Positions 9,762 through 18,208 are shown, counted from the first letter of the stretch. The stretch: DNA of 49,332 bases from Desulfobacterales bacterium CG2_30_60_27 (GCA_001873115.1 MNYK01000025.1:1-49332), one strand, 5' to 3'. Translations and numbers: made by a program. The notes: a model not told the origin generated them from the sequence alone.

Positions 9762-11843
9762 TTGCCCGACCGGCACACCCTGACCCTGGCCGGTAAGTGC
9801 GCCAAGGGCGATATCATCACGGTGCGTAACGCCGACAGTGGCGTGGTGCTTGGCCGGACCAGCCGGGCGGCCAGCAGCACCTCCTGGACGCTACGCATTG
9901 CCCGCCTAAGCACGGCCCCCTGCCGGGTTCGCGCCGAGGCGGGCGGTGAGTCCGCGGAAAAGGCGGTGAGCAACGCCCCCGAGGCTTGCCTCAGCCCGCC
10001 GGTTGAACCGCCCACCACGCCGCCCCCGCCCACGGCCGGGTCAGGGTCATATCAGGTGCTGGCCTTCAACGACCTGGGCATGCATTGCTATGATCGCGAC
10101 TTCTCCGTACTTTCCCTGCTGCCCCCCTTCAACGTCATCCACGCCCAAGTGGTCAAGAAGGGCGGCGAGCCGGACCTCCTGAATGACAGCCAGGTGAGCG
10201 TCTCCTACGCGGCCGTAACGGACCAGCAGGGTTCCCGCACCACCACCAGCGTTGGCAAGACCAATTTCTGGGACAATATCTACGGTCTCTTCGGCGTGAC
10301 CCGCGCGGTTGACGTGGGCATCCTGGGCGCCAAGATGCCCGGCGCCGCCAATACCCCGCAACCCATGGGCGCGTATGACCCCCAGAAGGGCTGGTTCACC
10401 GCCGCTGGCATCCCGATCACCGCCATCGACGACCAGGGCCAGACCAATGATTACCCGATGATGCGCATCACGGCCAAGGACAAGACCACCGGCACCGTGC
10501 TCGACTCCACCGATATCGTGCTGCCGGTTTCCGCCGAGATGCACTGCAGCGACTGCCATGCCAGCGGCGGCGTCGCGGCCAACAGCCAGGAAGCGGCCAA
10601 CTACGGCATTGCCGCCTGGAGCATCAAGACGGACAGCGAACAGGCCTATCGCCAGAACATTCTGATCCTGCACGATGCCAAGCACAACACCAACCTCATG
10701 GCCTCGCAGCCGGTGCTGTGCGCCTCCTGCCACTACTCACCGGCCCTCGACCTGGCCGGCGCCGGCCCCCAGGGTAATCAGCTCGGCAAACCCCTGCTCT
10801 CCGCCGTCATCCACGGCCGCCATGGCAAGACCATGGCCGGCAACCTGCCGAATACCAGCAACCCGGCCATTATTCCTGAAAACGGCACCACCTCCTGCTA
10901 TTTCTGCCATCCCGGCAGCACCACCAAGTGTCTGCGCGGCGCCATGGGTAGCGCTGGCCTGACTTGCCAGAACTGCCACGGTGGCCTGCTGGCCGTATCT
11001 GGCGCCCTCGGCGGCAACCGGACCCCCTGGGTGAACGAGCCGACCTGCCAGTCCTGCCATACCGGCGATGCCGTAAGCCACCTGGGCAGCTCGATTCGCG
11101 GCACGGTCACCTATAATCCGGCCGACCCCACCGCGACACCGCTGGTGGCCACCAACAAGCGCTTTGCCGAGGAGAGCAACACCCTGTACCGCAACAGCCG
11201 CGGTCATAGCGGCATTGCCTGCGAAAGCTGCCACGGCAGCACGCACGCCATCTGGCCGTCCCTTGAGCCCAACGACAACGTGGCCGCCACCCAGATCCAG
11301 GGCCACGCCGGAACGATCATCGAGTGCAGCGCCTGCCATGGTACCGGCCTGGCCCTGACTACCGCCGGCCCCCACGGCATGCACAACGTCAATGATAAGG
11401 CCTGGAACAAGGACCACGAGGAGTTCTATAAAAAGGATCCGCTTGCATGCCAGGCATGTCACGGTACCGATCTGCGCGGTACCGTGTTGTCACGGGCCGC
11501 GGCCGCCCGGACGCTGGCTGGTGACGACAACCAGGTCGTGTCAATAGCCAAGGGCACCCGGATCGGTTGCGGCCTCTGCCACGACAATCCGCTCACCGGC
11601 GGCTCCGACCCGGTGCCGACGCCGACGCCGACGCCAACCCCGGCCCCGGGCAGCCCGGACGGCGCCACCCTCTATACCGCCTATTGTGCGTCCTGCCACA
11701 AGGCACTGGCCACCTCCTCCAAACGGGGGGTCGGTTCCAACACCATCCAACAGGCCATCGCGGCCGACAGGGGTGGCATGGGCTCGCTCACCTTTCTGAG
11801 TACGGCCCAGATTGATGCCATTGCCTATGCCCTGTCACATTAG
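9762..11843 (+). CDS. Decaheme c-type cytochrome, 5' end apparently missing
   Basis: 693 aa with ten CXXCH heme sites: CSDCH (from residue 262), CASCH, CYFCH, CQNCH, CQSCH, CESCH, CSACH, CQACH, CGLCH and, in a C-terminal mono-heme cytochrome c domain, CASCH (from 642). Residues 1-75 look like part of an Ig-like domain, followed by a proline/threonine linker and the block FNDLGMHCYDRDFSV. A second Pro-Thr linker (about 616-630) precedes the last domain. c-type hemes are attached in the periplasm, yet no signal peptide can be read: TTG 9762 is the best start and the frame is closed 22 bp upstream. The gene is therefore probably 5' truncated, unless it is translated from a distant or non-canonical start. 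A role in extracellular or periplasmic electron transfer is inferred from heme number only. Confidence 0.85.
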   Translation: MPDRHTLTLAGKCAKGDIITVRNADSGVVLGRTSRAASSTSWTLRIARLSTAPCRVRAEAGGESAEKAVSNAPEACLSPPVEPPTTPPPPTAGSGSYQVLAFNDLGMHCYDRDFSVLSLLPPFNVIHAQVVKKGGEPDLLNDSQVSVSYAAVTDQQGSRTTTSVGKTNFWDNIYGLFGVTRAVDVGILGAKMPGAANTPQPMGAYDPQKGWFTAAGIPITAIDDQGQTNDYPMMRITAKDKTTGTVLDSTDIVLPVSAEMHCSDCHASGGVAANSQEAANYGIAAWSIKTDSEQAYRQNILILHDAKHNTNLMASQPVLCASCHYSPALDLAGAGPQGNQLGKPLLSAVIHGRHGKTMAGNLPNTSNPAIIPENGTTSCYFCHPGSTTKCLRGAMGSAGLTCQNCHGGLLAVSGALGGNRTPWVNEPTCQSCHTGDAVSHLGSSIRGTVTYNPADPTATPLVATNKRFAEESNTLYRNSRGHSGIACESCHGSTHAIWPSLEPNDNVAATQIQGHAGTIIECSACHGTGLALTTAGPHGMHNVNDKAWNKDHEEFYKKDPLACQACHGTDLRGTVLSRAAAARTLAGDDNQVVSIAKGTRIGCGLCHDNPLTGGSDPVPTPTPTPTPAPGSPDGATLYTAYCASCHKALATSSKRGVGSNTIQQAIAADRGGMGSLTFLSTAQIDAIAYALSH

Positions 11844-11878
11844 ATAAATTGGACAACAGGCTGCCCAGTCGGGCGCCA

Positions 11879-11911
11879 GGGGGGAAGACGCAAGTCTTCC
11901 CCCCTTTTTAT
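11879..11911 (+). terminator. Strong terminator after the cytochrome gene
   Basis: Perfect 11-bp stem GGGGGGAAGAC/GTCTTCCCCCC with loop GCAA (11879-11904), followed by TTTTT. A textbook intrinsic terminator. Confidence 0.92.
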
Positions 11912-12011
11912 TGGCAACCAGGCCGGCGCAAGGTTCTCAAGAAAGCCCTCCTCTTTTGCAAGCCGATTCTTTACAATGGGATGGGGTCAAGAGATGAGCA
12001 GGGAAAAAACC

Positions 12012-12803
12012 ATGACAAGCTGGCGGAAGACCATGCGGCTCTGGCCGCTGCTCCTGCTCTGCGGCCTGGGGCCGGCCTGCTGCCTGGCGGCGGACGCGGG
12101 CCTGCCCTTTGCCCCGGGCGAAAAACTCACCTTCCAGCTCAGGTGGGGACTGATCCCGGCCGGCAGCACCACCCTCATGGTGGCGCCTACCGAGAAAATG
12201 GACGGCGCCATGGCTCAGCACCTGGTGATGACCGCCGAGACCAATGCCTTTGTGGACGTGTTCTACAAGGTGCGGGACCGGATCGACTCCTATACCAGCG
12301 CCGATGTCAGCTATACCCTGCTGTACCGCAACCGCCAGCGGGAAGGCCACTCCAAGCGCAACGTCGTGGTCAATTTCGACTGGACCAGGATGCAGGCTGT
12401 CTTCAGCAACTTCGATGAAAAGAACGAGCCCATCGCCATTCCCCCGGGTACCCTGGATCCGCTGGCCTCGTTCTATTACGTGCGCACCCTGGTGCTGCTA
12501 CCGGGCAAGGTACTTTACCGCCCCTTGACCGACGGCAAAAAAGCGGTGATCAGCCAGGTGCGGGTTCTGGCCGAGGAGGAGGTCACGGTGCCGGCCGGCA
12601 CCTTCCAAACCATCCGCTTTGAGCCGGACCTGTCCGAGGCCGGCGGGGTGTTTGAAAAGAGCAAAGATGCCGGGATGACCGTCTGGGTGACCGCCGACCG
12701 CCGTCACATCCCGGTGAAGATCACCAGCAAGGTGGTGGTCGGCCATTTCACCGGTGAACTGCTAAGCATGGAAGGGGTTCAGGAACTCCCGGCCGCCCCG
12801 TAA
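12012..12803 (+). CDS. DUF3108 domain periplasmic protein
   Basis: Exported protein of about 263 aa. The N-terminus has a basic stretch, the hydrophobic segment LWPLLLLCGLGPACCLA and an Ala-rich cleavage region. The mature part begins PFAPGEKLTFQLRWGLIPAG, the usual DUF3108 opening, and continues with the family's beta-rich pattern. The biochemical function of DUF3108 is unknown; envelope or outer-membrane roles have been suggested for relatives. Start choice: ATG 12012 has AGGG 9-12 nt upstream and gives a clean signal peptide; in-frame ATGs at 11976, 11994 and 12030 are alternatives. The 3' end overlaps the convergent WYL gene by 25 bp. Confidence 0.88.
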   Translation: MTSWRKTMRLWPLLLLCGLGPACCLAADAGLPFAPGEKLTFQLRWGLIPAGSTTLMVAPTEKMDGAMAQHLVMTAETNAFVDVFYKVRDRIDSYTSADVSYTLLYRNRQREGHSKRNVVVNFDWTRMQAVFSNFDEKNEPIAIPPGTLDPLASFYYVRTLVLLPGKVLYRPLTDGKKAVISQVRVLAEEEVTVPAGTFQTIRFEPDLSEAGGVFEKSKDAGMTVWVTADRRHIPVKITSKVVVGHFTGELLSMEGVQELPAAP

Positions 12804-13777
12804 GCCAGCGCGGCCCAAGCCAACTCCTGCCGCACCATTTCCCGGAGCTCCAAGGGCGCCAACACCCGGGCCCCGGCCCCCCAGGAGAGCACCCAGCGCA
12901 TCACCTCCCTGAGGTTGGTGGCCGGGAAGCTCAGTTCCGCGCCGCCGTCGGCCATGGCGGTCAAAACCTGTCTGACATGCCACTGCCGTTCGGCCGCGTA
13001 CGGGGCGGTGGGCTTGTCGAAGCGCAGCCGCACCCGAAATTCCTGGTCGCCGCCGAAAATACCGAAGCGATTCTCCAGCAATTTTTCCGCGTCAAAATTC
13101 TTGGGTATGGCAAAGGTGCGCGACTGCATCTCGGCCCGGCGGATGCGCGACAGGGCAAAAGTGCGCTGCGCCTCGCGCAGATGACAGTAGGCCAGCAGAT
13201 ACCATTCACCCCGGTGCCGCACGACATGGAAGGGATCGACGTTACGCACCACCGCCTTGTCCGCCCCTGGTTTCTGATAGAGGATGATCAGACCGCGGTT
13301 CTTGGCAAGGGCCGCGGCCACCGTGTCCCAAATTGCCGGCACGATGCTGGTCTCGGGTTCCTGGGTAACGGACAGCCGGGTGTCCACCCAGGCGGGCTGC
13401 ACCGATACCTTGTCGGGCAGGGAGGACTCGATCTTGCGAAACACCTGGGCCAACTGGCGGTGAATGGGGGTATTCTCATAGTGGGCCAGGGCCTTTTCCG
13501 CGATACAGATGGCGAACAGGTCGCTCTCGTTCAAGGTGATGGCCGGCAGGGCGTAACTCTCCTCGGTATATAGATAGCCATGCCGGGCGCCATCGTAGTC
13601 AATGGGCGCGTCCCGCTGATTCTTGAGAAAGTCGATGTCCCGGAGGATGGTCTTGCTGCTCACCTCGTAGTCGCGGGCCAGGGTGGCGCAGTTGACCAGC
13701 CGGCCGGCGCGCATCCCCTCGCGGATCCTCCGGTCGATGAAGATATGGCGGAGCAGTTGGTTCTTGTCCTGGGGCAT
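12779..13777 (-). CDS. WYL-domain transcriptional regulator
   Basis: 332 aa. An N-terminal helix-turn-helix (about 10-62, with SSKTILRDIDFL) is followed by a WYL domain containing W192-Y193-L194 in HRGEWYLLAYCHL, and then by a WYL C-terminal extension (about 225-330). WYL regulators bind nucleic acid or other ligands and often control phage defence, DNA damage or accessory genes; nothing here identifies the ligand. It is divergently oriented from the small gene at 13888, with a perfect inverted repeat between them at 13809-13823. The family is usually near 320-340 aa, so it looks complete. Convergent 25-bp overlap with the DUF3108 gene. Confidence 0.93.
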   Translation of the reverse strand: MPQDKNQLLRHIFIDRRIREGMRAGRLVNCATLARDYEVSSKTILRDIDFLKNQRDAPIDYDGARHGYLYTEESYALPAITLNESDLFAICIAEKALAHYENTPIHRQLAQVFRKIESSLPDKVSVQPAWVDTRLSVTQEPETSIVPAIWDTVAAALAKNRGLIILYQKPGADKAVVRNVDPFHVVRHRGEWYLLAYCHLREAQRTFALSRIRRAEMQSRTFAIPKNFDAEKLLENRFGIFGGDQEFRVRLRFDKPTAPYAAERQWHVRQVLTAMADGGAELSFPATNLREVMRWVLSWGAGARVLAPLELREMVRQELAWAALAYGAAGSS

Positions 13778-13808
13778 GACCAGGTCCTCCTTTTTTTATT
13801 TTGGTCTA

Positions 13809-13823
13809 GGACATCATTTGTCC
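13809..13823. promoter_or_regulatory. Palindrome GGACA-N5-TGTCC, candidate WYL regulator operator
   Basis: A perfect 5-bp inverted repeat separated by TCATT, located in the 110-bp divergent region, 31 bp from the WYL gene start and 64 bp from the small gene start. Position and symmetry suit a dimeric autoregulator. Binding is inferred. Confidence 0.5.
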
Positions 13824-13887
13824 CAGGTGCCATGATAAAAAGAAGGCAAGAGAAAGGCAACCGCTAACTCATCGCAAGGAGAACATC

Positions 13888-14124
13888 ATGATGCTCGACA
13901 GCACGGATTTTATGGAAGGATTTATCGCCGCCGCCCGCACCTTCGGACTCGATCTGGCCGCCACCCCGGAACGTGTCCTTGTCCACTGCCGGCCCCTGGC
14001 CGCCGAAACCAGCCTCTGGGCAGGCACCCACCTGACCATGGACGATTATCTGGCCATCCCGACCTTTATCCGCCAGGGGCGAGGTGTTCAGGCATGCATA
14101 GCCACCGGATTTATCGATAAATGA
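13888..14124 (+). CDS. Small orphan protein divergent from the WYL regulator
   Basis: 78 aa, not recognised. It has a good ribosome binding site (AAGGAG at 13876-13881) and two adjacent ATG codons (13888, 13891). The sequence is soluble, mixed alpha/beta in look, with two cysteines and no signal peptide or helix-turn-helix. The compact start and codon use like that of the surrounding genes make it a likely real gene. Divergence from a WYL regulator with a shared palindrome suggests it is the regulator's target. Confidence 0.65.
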   Translation: MMLDSTDFMEGFIAAARTFGLDLAATPERVLVHCRPLAAETSLWAGTHLTMDDYLAIPTFIRQGRGVQACIATGFIDK

Positions 14125-14127
14125 GCC

Positions 14128-14165
14128 GGCCGGCCGCGGCTGTGGGGCGGTGCGGCCCCACGGCC
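14128..14165 (+). terminator. GC-rich hairpin after the small gene
   Basis: A GTGGGG...CCCCAC stem with GC-rich extensions follows the stop at 14124. No clear T run follows at once, so intrinsic termination is only possible. Confidence 0.35.
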
Positions 14166-14251
14166 CAGCCAGATCATGCGCGGCACCAGGGAATTTTTTG
14201 TTTGACAAACCTTTTAGTTTATAGCAATACTGACCAATCTTAAATTGATAA

Positions 14252-14463
14252 GTAATAACGTAACTATCCAGCAGAACCGCAACCCAGGGGAGTTCCCGGA
14301 CTGGAAATGCTTTTCGCGGGTTCGTCCGCAACCGGGCGCAGGATGCGCAGGAGGTCGCGGACGCCTCGGAGGCGGGCAGGACGCCCGCCGAGAATGAGCG
14401 AAAAGTATTTTCAGTCCGGGAACGATTGACTGCCGACACAAGCTGAATAGTTACGTAATAACG
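14252..14463. repeat. Target-site duplication flanking repeat copy 2
   Basis: GTAATAACG occurs at 14252-14260 and again at 14455-14463, exactly bracketing the 195-bp repeat; the outermost G may belong to the element, so the duplication is 8 or 9 bp. Removing the element and one copy leaves a continuous AT-rich sequence, as expected of an empty insertion site. Confidence 0.8.
14260..14454 (+). mobile_element. 195-bp foldback repeat (MITE-like), copy 2
   Basis: Terminal inverted repeat GTAACTATCCAGC at 14260-14272 with GCTGAATAGTTAC at 14442-14454 (one mismatch). A second, 26-bp inverted pair lies inside: 14292-14317 against 14398-14423, with two mismatches. The centre holds smaller palindromes such as GCGGGC...GCCCGC. 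It contains no credible gene. Together with the flanking 8-9 bp duplication this fits a non-autonomous transposable element that folds into a long hairpin. It lies 130 bp upstream of the lipoprotein gene. Confidence 0.85.
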
Positions 14464-14583
14464 TGAATTGATAATTCCTCACTCCGCAAATTCCCCAATC
14501 GAAAATTACTGAATCGATAACTGCGTTAGAGGTTCCCCTTTAATCCGGGGACATTGTTGTCAATTTCATCTGGGGGAGACACC

Positions 14584-16959
14584 ATGGAGAAGGCGGCACG
14601 GCAATTGCTTGCGCTTGGCACCGCGTGTATGATCGGACTTACGACTACGCTAACCGGCTGTAGTAGTGGGGGCGGTGGCGATGTGGCGGCAACGTCCAGC
14701 GACACCAATGCCAACGGCGAGGTTCTCTCGAGCCTGTCCACCGGTTTTACACTGCCGGCCGAGCTTTCGGCCGTACCCGCCTCCAGCGTGCAAGGCGCCG
14801 GGGTGGCAAGCGCGGACAAAATCACCAAAACCGTTTCCTTTGCCGCCGCGCTCAGGCGCGTGGCCTCGGCGGCGGCGGACCTGCCCTCGACCTCTGATTA
14901 TGCCCAGACCACGGGCGCTAAATACGTTGAAGAGCCGGCCCTCGACCGCTTTGCGATTATCGAGCAGGTCTTGAAGGCGGTCGGTCAGACCAGGTATGCC
15001 GACGCCGCCAACATCAACAACGGTCCCTACAAGGCCATGATTGCCTGGGCCGATGAAAAAAATGGCGTGCAGGTCAAGACCCTGGAGCCCTGGGTCGTCG
15101 ACTCCCGCATGATCGTCATCGACGGCCAGGACGTCAACCGCGTCCTCGCCTGGATCGAGGAGTCCGACTCCGAGGCCCCGGACGGCATCAGCCTGGTCAA
15201 GGCGGAATTCAAGATCTACCAGGCCGCCACCCTGGACGTGGACGGTAAAATTCTCGATTACGGCAAGTGGGAGTTGAACGTCAAGTTCTCCGAGGACGGC
15301 ACCGACTTCTTCGTGGCCACCTGCGAGCCGAATCCGGATGGCGGTTCCATCATCAAGGTGAACGAGCACGAGGAGATGGGCAACGGCACCGAGGGCATGA
15401 AGGGCGTGCTCTACCGGGCCGGGACCACTGGCTACGGCAAGGTGCAGTATACCGACTGGGAAGGGGTTGACTGGCAGTCCTGCGGCGAAAACTGCACGCC
15501 GGAGACGCCCACCGCCCAATACGCCTATAATGAAAACTATCTGGGCAGCCAAAAAACCGGGGCTGATCCGGTCTACAAGGACCGCAACAACAGCTATGAG
15601 ATGACCCATAACTACGGGTTGTTCTATGACGAGAATCCGCCCGACGGCGTTACGGCCGGCGATGACGTGAAAAAGCACAACCAGTTCGGTTTCCCGTTGA
15701 CCTATACCAATACCGACGGCCACAAGAGCTTTGCCTATTACGGCGCCTGGCAGGGCCGCCATCAGATCTGGGCGGGCGGCGGCGACGGCCAGGGCGTGCC
15801 GGCCGGCACCACGGTAACCAAGGAGGCCTGGGGCGCCGGGGTTCCCGAGACCTTCACCGTGGCCGACAGCCTGCAGGGCACCTTCACCAAGCGGACCTAT
15901 GTGGACGCCAGCCTGGCCGACATCGTCAACGTGCCGGTCGAGACCTGGCTCAACAAAAACTTTGCCCTGTTCTACAACGACAGCAACAATTGGCAACAGT
16001 GTGAAAACGGCTGGGTTGAGATGGTTCCGCCGAATCCGCCTGAACCGCCGAGTCCGCCGATCTGCCGTGATCATAATGGCGAGGTAAAGGAGTTTACCCC
16101 CTACACCCCGGGCCCGGAACTCATCGTCTCCCTGGAAGACCGCAAGAATGTCAACATCGACCAGTGGGACAACGAGACGCACATGCAAAAGAGGTATGTC
16201 TATCTGAACGATGCTGCTGCGCCCAGCGGGGAAGGTTTCGGGGAAGGTTTCTATGAGGCCATGCAAGGGCAGAACGGCAAGATGGTGGCCGCTGAGCCGG
16301 CCGTTAAATACAGCCCCGCACCGGGCGACCAGCTTAATATCAACATGGGCGGCTCCATCTACATCGCCTATACCGGTCAGTTCGCCGGGACCACCGGCTG
16401 GGTGCAGAAGGAGCTGACCAGCTTCGACAACCAGAACTGGCGGCCCGTTTTCGGGACCAACGATACCCCCTTCACCCCGGAGCTGGGCCGGGAATATTAC
16501 ATGAACAGCAACGGCGTAAACTATGTGGTCAAGCGTAAGGCCATAGACAACGTGGCCAACTCCTACGACGTGTTGCTGGAGGTGCAGACCACGGCCAACC
16601 CGGCCAACTGCACCGCTAGCGACTGCTCAAAAATCCTGCCCGCCGCGGCCGACTACCTGCGCACCCCCTGGGATATGACCGTGCGCTATGCCCTGGTGAC
16701 CGATGCCGCTGACCCGAACTACCTGCTGCTCACCTATCTTACCGACGACCCGAACACCCCGACGGTTGAGACGGGAACGGTATACCAACAGGGCGGCTGG
16801 GGGCTGCAGGCCTGGAGCACCAATGCCACCGAGACGACGGATAACGACTATCCCATCGACGCCGACGGCAATCAAGTGGCGGTTGACGACTACGGCATGC
16901 CGACCGGCGGCATCCGCCCGGTGGAATTCAACTGGGAATACTCCGCCTCCGGCGGCTAG
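14584..16959 (+). CDS. Large lipoprotein of unknown function, first part, ends at in-frame TAG
   Basis: 791 codons before TAG at 16957. The start is ATG 14584, preceded by GGGGGAGA; the longer frame from 14554 is less likely. The N-terminus is a lipoprotein signal with lipobox LTGC followed by SSGGGGD, so it is predicted to be anchored in the outer or inner membrane. The body is rich in Asp, Gly, Asn and aromatic residues, has a few scattered cysteines, and shows no domain I recognise. The same frame stays open after the TAG to 17409 with the same composition, so the full product was probably about 941 residues. Three reading possibilities are a nonsense mutation, readthrough, or a sequencing error. 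Confidence 0.8.
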   Translation: MEKAARQLLALGTACMIGLTTTLTGCSSGGGGDVAATSSDTNANGEVLSSLSTGFTLPAELSAVPASSVQGAGVASADKITKTVSFAAALRRVASAAADLPSTSDYAQTTGAKYVEEPALDRFAIIEQVLKAVGQTRYADAANINNGPYKAMIAWADEKNGVQVKTLEPWVVDSRMIVIDGQDVNRVLAWIEESDSEAPDGISLVKAEFKIYQAATLDVDGKILDYGKWELNVKFSEDGTDFFVATCEPNPDGGSIIKVNEHEEMGNGTEGMKGVLYRAGTTGYGKVQYTDWEGVDWQSCGENCTPETPTAQYAYNENYLGSQKTGADPVYKDRNNSYEMTHNYGLFYDENPPDGVTAGDDVKKHNQFGFPLTYTNTDGHKSFAYYGAWQGRHQIWAGGGDGQGVPAGTTVTKEAWGAGVPETFTVADSLQGTFTKRTYVDASLADIVNVPVETWLNKNFALFYNDSNNWQQCENGWVEMVPPNPPEPPSPPICRDHNGEVKEFTPYTPGPELIVSLEDRKNVNIDQWDNETHMQKRYVYLNDAAAPSGEGFGEGFYEAMQGQNGKMVAAEPAVKYSPAPGDQLNINMGGSIYIAYTGQFAGTTGWVQKELTSFDNQNWRPVFGTNDTPFTPELGREYYMNSNGVNYVVKRKAIDNVANSYDVLLEVQTTANPANCTASDCSKILPAAADYLRTPWDMTVRYALVTDAADPNYLLLTYLTDDPNTPTVETGTVYQQGGWGLQAWSTNATETTDNDYPIDADGNQVAVDDYGMPTGGIRPVEFNWEYSASGG

Positions 16960-17409
16960 GGCGCGCAGCAGTATCTGCTCGATGGTGACGGGAACTACGT
17001 GATTCTCGCCAATCCGATCATGCTGGAGCAGATTACCGTCGCCACCAATGTCCCCGACGTGACCAAGAACCTGCTGCTGCAATTCGACGGCTGGATGCAC
17101 GGCCTGCCGGACATGCATGATGCCCTGAAGCAGGCGGATTGGGACATCAGCAACATCTGGGAAAAGATCATCAACATCCCGGCCGGCACCGCGGTTACCG
17201 ATAGCAACGGCATCGGCTACTACATCAAACCGCTGGAAACCAGCATCTTCCTGGCGGTTGTCCCTGCTGACACCGCTGGCCTGCCGGACCTCACCCGGGC
17301 CGACAGCATTAATCTGGACACCGACGTCCCGACCTTCACCGAGCATGGCATGGGCGATAAGCCTGATATCAGCACGGTGAAATATTCCGAGGGCGTGCTG
17401 GTGGAGTAA
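16960..17409 (+). pseudogene. 3' part of the lipoprotein gene, downstream of the TAG
   Basis: 149 codons in the same frame as the upstream lipoprotein, beginning GAQQYLLDGDGNY directly after the TAG and ending at TAA 17407. An internal ATG at 16999-17001 context is not preceded by a good ribosome binding site, so independent translation is unlikely. The composition continues that of the upstream part. If TAG were a tryptophan (TGG) or glutamine (CAG) codon, a single base change would restore one gene. Confidence 0.75.
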
Positions 17410-17422
17410 CCGGCAAGCAAAC

Positions 17423-17456
17423 CCAGGCCCGGACGCCGCCAGGCGCCCGGGCCTGG
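17423..17456. terminator. Bidirectional hairpin between lipoprotein and arfB
   Basis: Perfect 10-bp stem CCAGGCCCGG/CCGGGCCTGG with a 14-base loop, placed between two convergent genes. No T run, so it may be a shared Rho-associated or stabilising hairpin. Confidence 0.5.
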
Positions 17457-17461
17457 CCCCC

Positions 17462-17887
17462 TTAGAACTCCGAGCCGTTCACCTTTTTGCGCAGTTTTTT
17501 CCGCTCGCCGGACTTGACCTTGCCCTCCAACCGGCGGACCCGCGACGCCCGCGTCGGGGCGGTGGGCCGACGCTTCTTCGCCACCACGGTCACGGCGTGC
17601 AGCAGTTCGGACAAGCGCATGAGGGCGTCCTCCCGGTTGCGCTCCTGGCTGCGGAAACGTTGCGCCCGGATAACAATAAAGCCATCCCGACTCACCCGCC
17701 GATCACCAGTTGCCATCAGCCGCGTCTTATAAAATTCCGGCAGCACGGTCGAGGCCATGAAATTGAAACGGAGCTGCACCGCAGTGGCGGAGCGGTTGAC
17801 GTGCTGGCCGCCCGGCCCCTGGGCGGTGACGTATTGAAACTCCAGTTCCTGGTCCGGGATGATTATGGTGCTGGAAATCCACAGCAT
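17462..17887 (-). CDS. arfB: Alternative ribosome-rescue peptidyl-tRNA hydrolase (ArfB/YaeJ)
   Basis: 141 aa. The domain I GGQ motif, in VTAQGPGGQHVNRSATAV, is the class-I release-factor motif; the C-terminal tail is highly basic (KKRRPTAPTR, KVKSGERKKLRKK), as ArfB needs for entry into the empty mRNA channel of stalled ribosomes. The enzyme releases peptides from non-stop ribosomes. Length matches the E. coli protein (140 aa). It lies 33 bp downstream of ppnP on the same strand and is probably cotranscribed. Confidence 0.95.
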   Translation of the reverse strand: MLWISSTIIIPDQELEFQYVTAQGPGGQHVNRSATAVQLRFNFMASTVLPEFYKTRLMATGDRRVSRDGFIVIRAQRFRSQERNREDALMRLSELLHAVTVVAKKRRPTAPTRASRVRRLEGKVKSGERKKLRKKVNGSEF

Positions 17888-17920
17888 GGCACACCTTCGA
17901 GCCGCTAGCGGCTAGCGGCC

Positions 17921-18202
17921 CTATTTATAGAGGCAGAGGTAGGCGGTGTCCACCGTCGCCCGCACCATAAACTTCACATCACGGGCCACGGTGAACGACT
18001 GCCCGGGCCCGAAGCTCTGCCAGCTTGGGTTGCCGGGCAGTTGCGCCTCAAGCTCGCCTGAAACCACAGTCATGATCTCCACGGAGGCGGTGCCGAACTC
18101 ATAGGTCCCCGGGGCCATGACGCCCACGGTGGCCGGGCCGTCCACACTGGCAAAGGCAAGGGATTTCACCTTGCCGTCAAAATATTCGTTGGTCTTGAAC
18201 AT
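17921..18202 (-). CDS. ppnP: Pyrimidine/purine nucleoside phosphorylase (PpnP)
   Basis: 93 aa single-domain cupin. PpnP phosphorolyses several nucleosides to base and ribose-1-phosphate. Recognised by EYFDGKVKSLAF, MAPGTYEFGTASVEIM and the C-terminal TAYLCLYK, all close to E. coli YaiE/PpnP (94 aa). Start ATG 18202 has AAGGAG upstream on the minus strand and follows the VanZ-like gene by 6 bp, so translation is probably coupled. Confidence 0.94.
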   Translation of the reverse strand: MFKTNEYFDGKVKSLAFASVDGPATVGVMAPGTYEFGTASVEIMTVVSGELEAQLPGNPSWQSFGPGQSFTVARDVKFMVRATVDTAYLCLYK

Positions 18203-18208
18203 CGCTTT

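Noticed and set aside
14214-14441. Minus-strand frame within repeat copy 2, also seen in copy 3
   Set aside because: It follows the palindromic repeat, has no ribosome binding site, and differs at both ends between copies.
14260-14454. Integron attC site
   Set aside because: The repeat ends lack the RYYYAAC and GTTRRRY core sites, and no integron integrase is present.
14650-16266. A 538-codon minus-strand frame antisense to the lipoprotein gene
   Set aside because: It is a mirror frame of GC-rich coding sequence, with no ribosome binding site, no known domain and a composition typical of shadow frames.
16957-16959. Pyrrolysine codon as the firm explanation of the in-frame TAG
   Set aside because: TAG is used as a normal stop by several genes here, the protein is not a methylamine methyltransferase, and no pyl genes are seen in the window; kept only as a hypothesis.
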